Of a stretch of DNA of 64,000 bases, positions 14,388 to 22,897 are shown one piece after another. The notes beneath the pieces are model-generated. The model searched no databases. It was not told the DNA's origin and worked only from the letters and a program-made list of their open reading frames with translations. Every line of letters starts with the position of its first letter. The stretch's first letter is position 1. This DNA comes from Glycomyces xiaoerkulensis. GTDB taxonomy: Bacteria; Actinomycetota; Actinomycetes; Mycobacteriales; Micromonosporaceae. Both the position numbers and the translations under genes were made by a program. The stretch lies in NCBI RefSeq assembly GCF_002798405.1, contig NZ_PGGV01000029.1, forward strand, positions 310,001 to 374,000. Direction: 5' to 3'.

Positions 14388-15742
14388 GCGAACAGCGGTG
14401 GGAACACCAGGACCACCGCCCACACCCAGGCCGCGTAGACGCCGACGTATCCGGTCTGCCAGCGCTCCAGGCGCGAGAAGGGCGACCGGTTCCGGACGAA
14501 GGAGAGCAGCAGCCACGCCGTCCCGGCGAGATTGGCGAAGAGGACGATGTTCTCGCCGAGGGCGGCGGTCTTGTTCGGGCTGAAGCCCCACTCGCCGATG
14601 CGGCCGGCGACGGCCAGCAGCACCAGCAGGTCGATGAGCAGCGCGCTCACGACCAGCCCGAGCTGGAGCCGGTCGAAACCGCCGGGCCGCGCTTCGGGGT
14701 CGCGGGCCGAGACCGAGTACAGCAGCAGGCCGAGGACGACCACCAGCAGCAGGTTGAACAGGATCAGCGCGTCGCGTTCGACGTCGATGAGGCTGCCGGT
14801 CAGGGCGATGGCGGCCAGGACCGCCAGGAGCGCGGCCGTGAACAGCGGGGTGAACACGCGGGTGAGCACCGGCGCCATGTTCTCGACGACGCTCTGTTTG
14901 GCCTCGACCAGCCAGGCGGCGACCACGACGGCGGCCGCGGCCCCGCACGGCAGCAGCCAGGATTCGACGAACGGCTCGGCGTCGAGGCCGATGGCGCCGA
15001 AGGTGCCCACGGTGAACAGGGTGAGCACGCCGCCTCCGAGCCCGATCAGGACCAGGTAGATGAACCACTCCCCGGTGAAGCGGATGAAGTCCATCCGGCG
15101 GCGCCCGGACCGCCACTCGCCGCCGACGTAGGCCGCACCGACGACGAACCAGAGCGCGATCGGCAGGTGGATGGAGGTCAGCACGATGCTCTGGGAGTCC
15201 GCGGCCAGCGGGTAGGCGTTGGCACCGACGGCCGCGAGGGCGACCAGCGCCGCCATGACCGCGAGGGTGCGCGGACCGGTGCGGCGGCGCCAGGCGAAGT
15301 AGGCCGCCAGGGGCGTCAGGGTCAGCGGGCCGAGGTTGCGCGCGTAGAAGCCCGCCTCGCCGCCGAGGCCGAGCCCGAACGCCGCGGGGGCCTTGACCGC
15401 GATCGCCGCGAGGGCGGCGAAGACGAGCATGGCCGCCAGGTCGTGCCGTCGGCCGGCGGCCGCGCCGTCCGGTTCGGGGGCCAGCACCAGTTGCTTCCAC
15501 AGCCGGTCGGAGTGTTCGCGGGCGAACTCGCGGGAGATCTCGTCGAGGCGGCCCATGCGTTTGACGGCGATGAGGAAGGCTTCGTCGGAGCGCAGGCCGG
15601 CCTCGGTCAGGTCGGTGATCCGGCCGCGCAGGTGGTCCTCGAGCTCGTCGGCGTCGGAGTCGCGCATGGCCCGGCGGCGCAGCGTGTAGGAGCGCCACCG
15701 GGCGATCTGGGATTCCAGATCGGTGTCGGCGTCGGTGGTCAC
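14378..15742 (-). CDS. PadR-linked membrane protein (permease-prefix domain)
   Basis: A 454-residue protein. Residues 1-90 are a soluble, helical 'permease prefix' (HAAS-like) domain with ELEDHLRGRITDLTEAGLRSDEAF and AVKRMGRLDEISREFAREHS. About ten hydrophobic segments follow. Genes of this type almost always follow a PadR regulator, as here (3-bp gap, same strand), and are thought to be membrane efflux or stress proteins under PadR control. No transport motif identifies a substrate. The last 10 bp overlap the convergent TRAM methyltransferase. Confidence 0.75.
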   Translation of the reverse strand: MTTDADTDLESQIARWRSYTLRRRAMRDSDADELEDHLRGRITDLTEAGLRSDEAFLIAVKRMGRLDEISREFAREHSDRLWKQLVLAPEPDGAAAGRRHDLAAMLVFAALAAIAVKAPAAFGLGLGGEAGFYARNLGPLTLTPLAAYFAWRRRTGPRTLAVMAALVALAAVGANAYPLAADSQSIVLTSIHLPIALWFVVGAAYVGGEWRSGRRRMDFIRFTGEWFIYLVLIGLGGGVLTLFTVGTFGAIGLDAEPFVESWLLPCGAAAAVVVAAWLVEAKQSVVENMAPVLTRVFTPLFTAALLAVLAAIALTGSLIDVERDALILFNLLLVVVLGLLLYSVSARDPEARPGGFDRLQLGLVVSALLIDLLVLLAVAGRIGEWGFSPNKTAALGENIVLFANLAGTAWLLLSFVRNRSPFSRLERWQTGYVGVYAAWVWAVVLVFPPLFAYA

Positions 15743-15745
15743 GGA

Positions 15746-16114
15746 TCAGCCCTCCAGCGCCGGGCGGACGGTGGGGTCGAGCGACCGCGAGGCGGTCCAG
15801 ACGCCCTGGAGGGCTTCGACGACCGCGTCCCATTGGCGGCGCTGTTCGACCAGTTCGGCGCGGCCCCGGTCGGTGATGCGGTAGTACTTGCGCCGCCGGC
15901 CGCCGCCGGGGCTGCGCCAGTGGGACTCGATGTGGCCGAGCCGTTCGAGGCGGTGCAGCAGGGGGTAGAGCAGGCCTTCGGTCCACTCCAGGCGTCCGCC
16001 GGACCGCTCGCCGACCTGCTTGAGGATGGCGTACCCGTAGCTTTCCTCCTCGGCGAGGATGCCGAGCACCAGCGGTGCGGCCGAGGCGGCGACCAGATCC
16101 TTGGCGATGTGCAT
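15746..16114 (-). CDS. PadR-family transcriptional regulator
   Basis: A 122-residue winged-helix repressor. The DNA-binding domain (residues 5-85) contains PLVLGILAEEESYGYAILKQV and LYPLLHRLERLGHIES, then the wing RRRKYYRITDRGR. The start at 16114 follows the promoter and operator palindrome closely and excludes a short upstream extension from 16147. It is co-transcribed with the downstream membrane gene. A perfect inverted repeat overlapping its promoter indicates autoregulation. Confidence 0.9.
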   Translation of the reverse strand: MHIAKDLVAASAAPLVLGILAEEESYGYAILKQVGERSGGRLEWTEGLLYPLLHRLERLGHIESHWRSPGGGRRRKYYRITDRGRAELVEQRRQWDAVVEALQGVWTASRSLDPTVRPALEG

Positions 16115-16125
16115 GCGCACGCTCC

Positions 16126-16163
16126 TAACCCTAGAACTGCGATGCATAGTAGCTCTAGGGTTA
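16126..16163. promoter_or_regulatory. Perfect inverted repeat, likely PadR operator
   Basis: TAACCCTAGA (16126-16135) and TCTAGGGTTA (16154-16163) are exact 10-bp complements with an 18-bp centre. One arm lies within the -35/-10 spacer of the PadR promoter and the other at the transcription start, the layout of a self-repressing operator. Confidence 0.7.
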
Positions 16164-16175
16164 AGAGCGCGTCAA
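16146..16175 (-). promoter_or_regulatory. Promoter of the padR-membrane protein operon
   Basis: On the minus strand, TTGACG (16175-16170) and TACTAT (16151-16146) are separated by 18 bp, with transcription expected near 16138, about 24 bp upstream of the PadR start. Confidence 0.6.
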
Positions 16176-16197
16176 GCCGCGGTGCGCCCGCACGACG

Positions 16198-16232
16198 AAG
16201 GGAGGGGCCGGGCGAAGCCCGGCCCCTCCCTT
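16198..16232 (-). terminator. Strong hairpin terminator after opuAC
   Basis: A perfect 16-bp stem (16198-16213 with 16217-16232) closes a GAA loop 13 bp beyond the stop of the betaine-binding-protein gene. It also separates the divergently transcribed PadR unit from this operon. Confidence 0.8.
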
Positions 16233-16244
16233 GGAGCGTCTCCT

Positions 16245-17183
16245 TTAGGAGATCAGGTCCGAGAAGGGGTTCTCCTCGAGCCATGCGCTGACACCGGCCT
16301 CGACGTCGCCGTCGTGCTCGGTGAAGACCGTGTTCTCCAGCCCGGCGAGCTGCTCGTCGCTCAGCGCGAACGAGCCCATCGCGTCGGCGATGTCGGAGTG
16401 CTCCTCCGAGAAGCCCGGGCGCGCCACGGTGTTGATCGTCTCGACGTCGCCCAGCGTGCCCTCGGGGTCCTCGAGGTTCTTCAGGTCGTACTCGGCGTAG
16501 GCCCAGTGCGGCTGCCACAGGGTGACGACGATCGGCTCCTCGGCGGCGATCGCCGAGTCCAGCTCGGCGAGCATGGTCGCGGTCGAGGAGGTCTGCAGTT
16601 CCAGGTCGTCCATGCCGTAGGTGGGCATGGAGTTGTCCTGCACGGCCTCGGTCAGGCCCGCGCTCGGCTCGATGCCGACGATCTGGCCGCCGAACAGGTC
16701 GGCGTTGTCGTTCAGCTCGGTGAGCGAGTCGACCTCGTCGACGTAGGACGGGACGGCCACCGTCAGCGCGGCGTTCTCGTTCCAGGTGCCGATCTGCTCG
16801 AGCTGGTCGCCGTACTCGTCCATGTAGGTGGCGTGCGTGACCGGCAGCCAGGCGTCGAGGAAGAGGTCGACGTCGCCGGAGGCGACGCCCTCGTAGAGCA
16901 CGCCCGCCTCGCCGATCTCCTCGACGGTGACGTCGTAGCCGGACGCGGTGAGCGCCTGGTTCCACAGCTCGGTGGCGACCACGCCCTCGTCCCAGCCCGG
17001 GATCAGGCCGATCGTGATGTCGCCTTCGCCTTCAGGAAGGCCGAAGTCGGTGCCGGTGTCGCCGTTGCCCCCGTTGTCGCCGCTGTCGCCGTCCTCGCTC
17101 TCGACGCTGCAGGCGGACAGCCCGATACCGAGCGCGGCGGCCGCGCTCGCGGCGACGGCACCCTTGATGAATGTTCGACGCAT
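16245..17183 (-). CDS. opuAC: Glycine betaine/proline ABC transporter substrate-binding lipoprotein
   Basis: A 312-residue extracellular lipoprotein of the OpuAC family. The signal peptide starts MRRTFIKGAVAASAAAALG and ends in a lipobox with Cys25 (LSAC). A Gly/Asp-rich linker follows (about residues 28-48). The binding domain has the ITIGLIPGWDEG opening, the WLPVTHATYMD segment and VTLWQPHWAYAEYDL, where aromatic residues form the quaternary-ammonium cage. It is the third gene of an ATPase-permease-binding protein operon, 41 bp after the permease. It should deliver betaine or a related solute. Confidence 0.92.
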   Translation of the reverse strand: MRRTFIKGAVAASAAAALGIGLSACSVESEDGDSGDNGGNGDTGTDFGLPEGEGDITIGLIPGWDEGVVATELWNQALTASGYDVTVEEIGEAGVLYEGVASGDVDLFLDAWLPVTHATYMDEYGDQLEQIGTWNENAALTVAVPSYVDEVDSLTELNDNADLFGGQIVGIEPSAGLTEAVQDNSMPTYGMDDLELQTSSTATMLAELDSAIAAEEPIVVTLWQPHWAYAEYDLKNLEDPEGTLGDVETINTVARPGFSEEHSDIADAMGSFALSDEQLAGLENTVFTEHDGDVEAGVSAWLEENPFSDLIS

Positions 17184-17224
17184 GTGTCGTGGTTCCTTTC
17201 CCTTGGGTGTGCGGTTGTTCCGTG

Positions 17225-18124
17225 TTACTTGGTAATTGCGGCCGCGCGTGCGACCGGGGTCCGGTCGGCCAGCCCGTGCATGATGCGGTCGAGGAAGACC
17301 GCCAGGAAGACCACCGAGATGCCGGCGTTGACGCCCATGGCGATGTCGACCCGTCCGAGTGAGGAGACGATGACGCCGCCGAGCCCGCCGCCGCCGACCA
17401 TTCCGGCGATGACGACCATCGACAGCGCCAGCATGATGACCTGGTTGAGCCCGGCCACGATCGTGGGCAGGGCCAGCGGCAGTTTGATGCGGGCCAGGAT
17501 CCGCGTCGGCGAGGCGCCGAAGGCCTGCCCGGCCTCGACGACCTCGTGGTCGACCTGGCGGAGGCCGAGTTCGGTGAGCCGCACGCCGGGCGGCATGGAG
17601 AAGACGATGGTGGCGATCATGCCGGGAACGGGGCCGATGCCGTAGAACATGACCACCGGCAGCAGGTAAACGAACGCCGGAAGCGTCTGCATGAAGTCGA
17701 GGATCGGCCGGACCACGGTGGAGGCGGCGCGGAACTCCGAGGCGATGATGCCGATCGGGATGGCCAGCAGCGTGGCCAGGGACGCGGCGACGACCACCAT
17801 GGCGAGGGTCTCCATGGTCTCCTCCCAGTACGGGGACCAGCCGGCGATGAACATCCCGCCGCCGATCACCAGGGCGAGCTTCCAGCCCCGCGCCAGGAAC
17901 GCGATGGCCGCGAACAGCACGATCATGACGCCCGAGGGCATCCACAGCAGTGCCTCGAGGAGGCCGTCGTTCATGGACCCGAGGAACGCCTCGGTCCCGT
18001 CGAACAGGGCCGTCCACTCGGACCGGAGCCACCGGACGCCCTCGTCGACCCATTCGCCGAGGGGCATGTCGGGCAGGGGGTTCCAGACATAGGTCCAGAA
18101 CCAGTCGCGCAGGTATTGAATCAT
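17225..18124 (-). CDS. opuAB: Glycine betaine ABC transporter permease
   Basis: A 299-residue inner-membrane permease with about six helices of the ProW/OpuAB type. The conserved EAA loop is EAGQAFGASPTRILARIKLPLALP (abridged: EAGQAFGASP...LPLALP), which contacts the ATPase. The family signature stretch PLLDFMQTLPAFVYLLPVV is present as PILDFMQTLPAFVYLLPVV. The start at 18124 overlaps the ATPase stop by 4 bp, so the two are coupled. Confidence 0.92.
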   Translation of the reverse strand: MIQYLRDWFWTYVWNPLPDMPLGEWVDEGVRWLRSEWTALFDGTEAFLGSMNDGLLEALLWMPSGVMIVLFAAIAFLARGWKLALVIGGGMFIAGWSPYWEETMETLAMVVVAASLATLLAIPIGIIASEFRAASTVVRPILDFMQTLPAFVYLLPVVMFYGIGPVPGMIATIVFSMPPGVRLTELGLRQVDHEVVEAGQAFGASPTRILARIKLPLALPTIVAGLNQVIMLALSMVVIAGMVGGGGLGGVIVSSLGRVDIAMGVNAGISVVFLAVFLDRIMHGLADRTPVARAAAITK

Positions 18125-19164
18125 GCTCGCTGGGGCTCCTGGGCATCTGAGGCGGTCTCGGGGGCGAGGGACTTGATGATGGCGCGGGGCGTGACCACGC
18201 CGAGCGGCTCGTTCCACTCGTTGACGACCAGCAGCGGCTGGTCGGAGGCGACGACCGTGCCGTACAGGTCGTTGACGGTCACGCCGGACTCGACGGTCTC
18301 GAGCCCGCGGGTCTCGGTGTCGGAGCCGACCGGCTCCATGACCGCCTCGGCGGTGAGCACCCGGGACCGGTCGACGTCGGCGATGAAGTCGGCGACGTAG
18401 TCGTCGGCCGGGTGCTTGAGGATCTCCTCGGCGGTGCCCAACTGCTTCACCACGCCGTCGCAGATCGCGATCCGGTCGCCGATCTTCATGGCCTCGTTGA
18501 GGTCGTGGGTGATGAACACGATGGTCTTGGCGAGCTTCGCCTGGAGCTCGAGGAGCTGATCCTGCATCTCTTGGCGGATGAGCGGGTCGAGGGCGCTGAA
18601 GGCCTCGTCCATGAGCAGGAACTCGGTATCGGCGGCCAAGGCGCGGGCCAGGCCGACGCGCTGCCGCATGCCGCCGGAGAGCTGCGCGGGCAGTTTGTCC
18701 TGCTCGTCGCCAAGCCCGACCATCTCGACCGCCTCCCTGGCACGGTCCATGCGCTCGTCGCCGGGGAGCTTCCTGATCTCCAGCCCGAATGCGACGTTCT
18801 CGAGCACGTTGCGGTGCGGGAGGAGGGCGAAGTGCTGGAACACCATGCTCACCTTGTCGCGGCGCAGCTCGCGGACGCCCTTCTTCGACAGGGACCGGAG
18901 ATCGACGCCGTCGATCCAGATCGAGCCGGCGGTGGGCTCGATGAGGCCGTTGAGCATCCGGATGAGGGTCGATTTGCCCGAGCCGGACAGACCCATGACC
19001 ACGAACGTCTCACCGGTGGCGATCTCCCAGTTGTGGTCGATGACCGCGGCGGTCACTCGATTGGGGAGCTCTTCGCGGGGGACGCCGGCCTTCAGATCGT
19101 CGACGGCCTGGTGCGCTCCTTTTCCGAAGACCTTATAGAGAGATTCCACTGAGAGGGCAGACAT
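18121..19164 (-). CDS. opuAA: Glycine betaine ABC transporter ATP-binding protein with CBS region
   Basis: A 347-residue ATPase of the ProV/OpuAA type. Walker A is GLSGSGKST, the signature is LSGGMRQRVGLARAL, Walker B is FLLMDEAFSALD and the switch histidine is in ITHDLNEA. The insertion before Walker A and the VFQHFALLPHRNVLEN Q-loop are typical of this subfamily. After residue 260 there is about one and a half CBS-like units (VLTAEAVMEPVG, LLVVNEWNEPLGVVTPRAIIKSLA), shorter than the usual tandem pair that senses ionic strength. The start at 19164 has GGAAGG; it is the first gene of the operon. Confidence 0.92.
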   Translation of the reverse strand: MSALSVESLYKVFGKGAHQAVDDLKAGVPREELPNRVTAAVIDHNWEIATGETFVVMGLSGSGKSTLIRMLNGLIEPTAGSIWIDGVDLRSLSKKGVRELRRDKVSMVFQHFALLPHRNVLENVAFGLEIRKLPGDERMDRAREAVEMVGLGDEQDKLPAQLSGGMRQRVGLARALAADTEFLLMDEAFSALDPLIRQEMQDQLLELQAKLAKTIVFITHDLNEAMKIGDRIAICDGVVKQLGTAEEILKHPADDYVADFIADVDRSRVLTAEAVMEPVGSDTETRGLETVESGVTVNDLYGTVVASDQPLLVVNEWNEPLGVVTPRAIIKSLAPETASDAQEPQRA

Positions 19165-19235
19165 CGTTTCCTTCCGGTTGACGGTCGGCAACCACTGCCA
19201 ACCCTAGTCGTACTGCAGGACGATCAGCACGTGCG

Positions 19236-19263
19236 CGGGCCGTGAGAAACAAGACACGGCCCG
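19236..19263. promoter_or_regulatory. Inverted repeat upstream of the betaine transporter operon
   Basis: CGGGCCGTG and CACGGCCCG form a perfect 9-bp stem around a 10-base AT-rich loop, 72 bp upstream of opuAA. It could be the terminator of the upstream gene or an operator for osmotic control. The region 19192-19389 otherwise shows nothing I can name. Confidence 0.4.
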
Positions 19264-19389
19264 TGTCGCCCGATTGTTCCGGCTGGGCAGAGCACGGTTG
19301 GTGAATCTCTACCGGTCATTCATCTGATTGTCTGCAATCCTACTTTGTCGAGACTGTTGCGAAACGGCAATCAATTCCCGGCGTCGTGA

Positions 19390-20292
19390 TCAGATCAACC
19401 GCGCCGCCAGAGCCCGTTCGGACAGTGACGCCAAGTCGCGCTCGCCGAGTCCGAGCGAAGCGGCTTTGTCGTATTCGGCGGCGATGTCGGTTCCCATTCG
19501 CAGCGGCGAGTCGGTGCCGAGCACCACCTCGATCCCCGCCTCCAGGAACCGCGGCAGCGGGTGCTCCTCGAGGGAGCCGACCATGCCCAGCACCACCGCG
19601 GAGGTGAGGCACACCTCGACGGTCACGCCCCGGTCGGCCAGCAGGCGCATCACGCCGGGGTCGCTCGCGGCCCCGACGGCGTGGCCGATGCGGTCGACCT
19701 GCTCGATGTGGGCCAGTGCGGCCAGGTTGGAGGTGTTGAAGGCCCCGGCGGGCACGGTCACGCCCAGGCCCGCCGCGGCGGCGGCCTCGGCGACCATGCG
19801 GCCGCGGGTCCAGTCGGCCTCGGCCGCATAGGGGACGTAGACCAGTTCGACCCCGGCCAGGCCCGCCGCGGCGGTGTCGCCGAAGGCGTCGCAGATCTCC
19901 CGCACGGTCGGCTCCCACAGGTTCAGGCTCAGGACCGCGCCGGCGTCGAAGCCGGGGTGGGCCTCGGCGACGCGGTCGAGGGCGGCGTCGAAATGCGCCA
20001 TGAAGCCGGGGTAGATGATCGATTCCTGCGGCAGCCGCAGCTCGGCGTAGGCCGCGCCGCCGGAGGCGGCCGCCTCGAGCGCGTTCTCCAGGATGCCCTC
20101 GTAGACCTCGCCGGCGACCGCGTCCAGGTCGAACCGGGGCACCGCCGACAGCCGCTGGAGCCGGGCCAGCCCCGGTGAGGCGCGGCTTTGCACCTCGGCT
20201 CTGCGCTCGGCCCAGTCGACCGGCGAGGAGCTCAACACCTGATCGAGGCGCGCGGGCCATTCGGTGTTCTGGTGCAGGTCAATCAGATCCAT
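19390..20292 (-). CDS. Adenosine-deaminase-like protein with altered catalytic residues
   Basis: About 300 residues following the adenosine deaminase fold: DLIDLHQN at the N-terminus, PAGAFNTSN in the middle, IGHAVGAASDPGVMRLLADRG, VCLTSAVVLG and EVVLGTDSPLRMGTD. In true deaminases the equivalents are HxH (zinc), HAGE (catalytic Glu), HG, CPxSN and (N/T)DDP. Here the second zinc His is Asn, His-Ala-Gly-Glu has become Pro-Ala-Gly-Ala, and the Asp-Asp pair is Asp-Ser, so ordinary adenosine deamination is unlikely. The start is uncertain: 20292 begins just before the first strand, while 20379 adds 29 unconserved residues; neither has a clear ribosome binding site. It is divergent from dxs. Confidence 0.7.
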   Translation of the reverse strand: MDLIDLHQNTEWPARLDQVLSSSPVDWAERRAEVQSRASPGLARLQRLSAVPRFDLDAVAGEVYEGILENALEAAASGGAAYAELRLPQESIIYPGFMAHFDAALDRVAEAHPGFDAGAVLSLNLWEPTVREICDAFGDTAAAGLAGVELVYVPYAAEADWTRGRMVAEAAAAAGLGVTVPAGAFNTSNLAALAHIEQVDRIGHAVGAASDPGVMRLLADRGVTVEVCLTSAVVLGMVGSLEEHPLPRFLEAGIEVVLGTDSPLRMGTDIAAEYDKAASLGLGERDLASLSERALAARLI

Positions 20293-20454
20293 GTTGTGAT
20301 GATCACACTGAGCATGCAGGTGCGGTGGACTTTCGTCCGGCGTGTCCCTTTCGTGGAGTGACGGGTATCCGACAGTCATTGAGTGTTACGTGTCACGTTT
20401 CGACGTGGGAGCGGCACGCCCACCGAGCCGACGCCACGGCTAGACTTCGGCCCT

Positions 20455-22359
20455 ATGACCGCCACCGACGAACCCGAGATGGGCCCGATCCTCGCCTCCA
20501 TCGGCAGGCTGGCCGATTTCAAGTCGCTCGACGAGGCCGAACTGCCGCTCCTGGCGTCCGAACTCAGAGAGTTCCTCATCGGAGCGGTGGCCCGCACCGG
20601 CGGGCACATCGGGCCCAACCTCGGTGTGGTGGAACTGACCATGGCGATCCACCGCGTCTTCGACTCCCCGCACGACCAGGTCGTCTTCGACACCGGGCAC
20701 CAGTCGTACGTCCACAAGATCCTCACCGGACGGGCCGGCCGGTTCAGCGGCCTGCGCCGCCGCGGCGGCCTCACCGGCTACCCCAACCGCGCCGAATCCC
20801 CCCACGACCTGGTGGAGAACTCCCACGCCTCCACCGCGCTGTCCTACGCCGACGGCCTCGCCAAGGCCAACGCGCTCTCCGGCTCCGACCGGCACGTCGT
20901 GGCCGTGGTCGGCGACGGCGCCCTCACCGGCGGCATGTGCTGGGAGGCGCTCAACAACATCGCCGCCCGCGACGACCTCCGGCTCGTCATCGTCGTCAAC
21001 GACAACGGCCGCTCCTACGCCCCGACCGTCGGCGGCATCGCCAAGCGGCTCGCCGGGCTGCGGCTGAGCCCCGGCTACGAGCCGGCCCTGGAGAAGATCA
21101 AGCACACCGTCGAGGGCATCCCGGTCGTCGGCCACGCCGCCTACTCGGCGCTGCACGCGGCCAAGACCGGCGTGAAGGACGCCCTGGCCCCGCAGGGCAT
21201 GTTCTCCGACCTCGGCATCAAGTACGTCGGCCCCATCGACGGCCACGACTACGACGAGGTCGCCGAGGCCCTCGACCAGGCCAAGCGGTTCGGCGGGCCC
21301 GTGATCATCCACGCCCTCACCGAGAAGGGCCGCGGCTGGGCCCCCGCCCGCGAGGACGAGGCCGAGCAGATGCACTCCCCCTCGTCGGCGTTCGACCCGA
21401 TCACCGGGCAGCCGGTCGCCGCCAAGAAGCGGCGCTGGACCGCCGTGTTCTCCGAGGAACTGATCACCCATGCGGAGACCCGGCCCGACCTGGTGGCGAT
21501 CACCGCCGCCATGCCCGGCCCCACCGGCGTCGACAAGCTGATGAAGCGCCACCCCGACCGCGTGTTCGACGTCGGCATCGCCGAGCAGCACGCCGTCACC
21601 TCCGCGGCCGGGCTCGCGATGAACGGCCTCCACCCGGTCGTGGCCGTCTACTCCACGTTCATGAACCGCGCCTTCGACCAGACCGTGCTGGACGTGTCCA
21701 TGCACCGCCTGCCGGTCACGTTCGTACTCGACCGCGCCGGCATCACCGGACCGGACGGGCCCAGCCACTTCGGCATCTGGGACACCTCGATCTTCCGCGT
21801 GGTGCCGGGCATGCGGATCGCCGCCCCGCGCGACGAGGCGACTCTGCGCGAGGAGTTCGCCGAGGCGCTCGCGATCGACGACGGCCCGACGATGCTGCGC
21901 TTCCCCACCGGGGCGATCCCGGCCGGGAACCTGGAGCCGGTCGACACCCGCGAGGGCCTGGACCTCCTGGTCGAGCCCGAGGGCGACGAGCTGCTCATCG
22001 TCGCCTGCGGCGCGCTCGCCGCCACCGCGGTCCAGGCCGCCGCCCGGCTGGCCGACGAGGGCGTCGCCGCGACGGTGGTCGACCCCAGGTGGATCTGTCC
22101 GGTCCCGGACGCGCTGGTGAAGCTCGCCGGGCAGTACCGGCTGGTAGCCACGGTCGAGGACGGCGTCCGCGCCGGAGGCTTCGGCGACGCGCTCGCCCAG
22201 GCCCTGCGCGACGCGGGCACCGAGGTGCCGCTGGTCGATTTCGCCGTCGCCCGCGACTGGCACCCGCACGGCGCCCGTCCCGAACTGCTGGCCGACCTCG
22301 GCCTCACCCCCGAGGCCATCGCCGAGCGCCTCGGGGCCGAGGCCGAGCGCCGCCGCTGA
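20455..22359 (+). CDS. dxs: 1-deoxy-D-xylulose-5-phosphate synthase
   Basis: A 634-residue thiamine-diphosphate enzyme that condenses pyruvate and glyceraldehyde-3-phosphate, the first step of the MEP isoprenoid pathway. The N-terminal domain has GGHIGPNLGVVELTMAIH and VFDTGHQSYVHKILTGR. The ThDP/Mg site is GDGALTGGMCWEALNN followed by VVNDN. The pyrimidine domain contains DVGIAEQHAVTSAAGLA and RAGITGPDGPSHFG. The C-terminal transketolase domain is complete. The ATG at 20455 gives the usual length. It closes the conserved TRAM-dxs neighbourhood and is followed by a strong hairpin. This may be one of two dxs copies in the genome, as in Streptomyces; the window cannot show that. Confidence 0.95.
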   Translation: MTATDEPEMGPILASIGRLADFKSLDEAELPLLASELREFLIGAVARTGGHIGPNLGVVELTMAIHRVFDSPHDQVVFDTGHQSYVHKILTGRAGRFSGLRRRGGLTGYPNRAESPHDLVENSHASTALSYADGLAKANALSGSDRHVVAVVGDGALTGGMCWEALNNIAARDDLRLVIVVNDNGRSYAPTVGGIAKRLAGLRLSPGYEPALEKIKHTVEGIPVVGHAAYSALHAAKTGVKDALAPQGMFSDLGIKYVGPIDGHDYDEVAEALDQAKRFGGPVIIHALTEKGRGWAPAREDEAEQMHSPSSAFDPITGQPVAAKKRRWTAVFSEELITHAETRPDLVAITAAMPGPTGVDKLMKRHPDRVFDVGIAEQHAVTSAAGLAMNGLHPVVAVYSTFMNRAFDQTVLDVSMHRLPVTFVLDRAGITGPDGPSHFGIWDTSIFRVVPGMRIAAPRDEATLREEFAEALAIDDGPTMLRFPTGAIPAGNLEPVDTREGLDLLVEPEGDELLIVACGALAATAVQAAARLADEGVAATVVDPRWICPVPDALVKLAGQYRLVATVEDGVRAGGFGDALAQALRDAGTEVPLVDFAVARDWHPHGARPELLADLGLTPEAIAERLGAEAERRR

Positions 22360-22370
22360 CCCGAACGCGA

Positions 22371-22408
22371 AGAAGCGCGGCCGGCCCGATCGGGCCGGCC
22401 GCGCTTCT
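22371..22408. terminator. Bidirectional hairpin terminator after dxs
   Basis: A perfect 17-bp stem around a GATC loop spans 22371-22408, starting 12 bp after the dxs stop. No T-run is present. It can serve dxs and the convergent toxin-antitoxin remnant. Confidence 0.8.
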
Positions 22409-22471
22409 GGTGCTTGGAGTTAGGACGCCGCGAGGGCTCGAAAGGTTGCCTCCCGGCCGGAGGAATTCCGC

Positions 22472-22575
22472 TCAGGATGCGAGGCCGAGATACCGGATGA
22501 CGGCATGCTCGACCTGTTCCATATCCTCCGGGCTGAGGAAGTCGATGAGTTCGCCGGTGACGTAACGCGTGTCAA
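22472..22575 (-). pseudogene. C-terminal remnant of a MazF/PemK-like toxin
   Basis: Directly after the antitoxin, one frame over, codons read VDTRYVTGELIDFLSPEDM followed by EQVEHAVIRYLGLAS and a stop. The GEL-x-x-LSPEDM-x-x-V-x-x-A-x-x-RYLGL pattern matches the last helices of MazF/PemK toxins, but the N-terminal beta-barrel and catalytic residues are missing. The segment begins inside the antitoxin's last codons without a start codon in this frame. The simplest reading is an in-place deletion that fused the toxin tail to the antitoxin end. The assignment rests on the short tail motif only. Confidence 0.5.
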
Positions 22576-22841
22576 CGGGTGTCTTCCTTCCTGGCGGCGA
22601 CGGTGATGTCCGCTCCGAGCACGCGGATATCGCCCGACTCGTCGTACTCCCAGTCGTCCGGCTCGTCGGACGGGTCCTCCAGCGCCAGGCGGGCCATGTC
22701 GGCGCGGGCTCGCTCCTCCCAGGCCGTGCGTTCGAGGCTGCGCAGGCCGCGACGAAGCACGTCGGAGGCGCTCTCCCCTTCGCGCTTGAAGCTCTGGATG
22801 ATCTGCTCGTCCTCGTCGGTCGGACGGAATCCTATGGTCAT
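22572..22841 (-). CDS. Ribbon-helix-helix-type antitoxin-like protein (partner of lost toxin)
   Basis: An 89-residue protein. The N-terminal MTIGFRPTDEDEQIIQSF and SASDVLRRGLRSLER form the strand-helix-helix pattern of CopG/RHH-type antitoxins that partner MazF/PemK toxins in actinobacteria. The C-terminal half is acidic (EDPSDEPDDWEYDESGD), as expected for a toxin-neutralising tail. The reading frame is intact although the toxin behind it is reduced to a tail, so it may persist as a solitary DNA-binding protein or neutralise a toxin encoded elsewhere. Confidence 0.65.
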   Translation of the reverse strand: MTIGFRPTDEDEQIIQSFKREGESASDVLRRGLRSLERTAWEERARADMARLALEDPSDEPDDWEYDESGDIRVLGADITVAARKEDTR

Positions 22842-22897
22842 GGTTCCAGCGTGCAGCATTTGTCTAACTCTGGGCTCGAGTGCCCGAGGCCGGCCGG

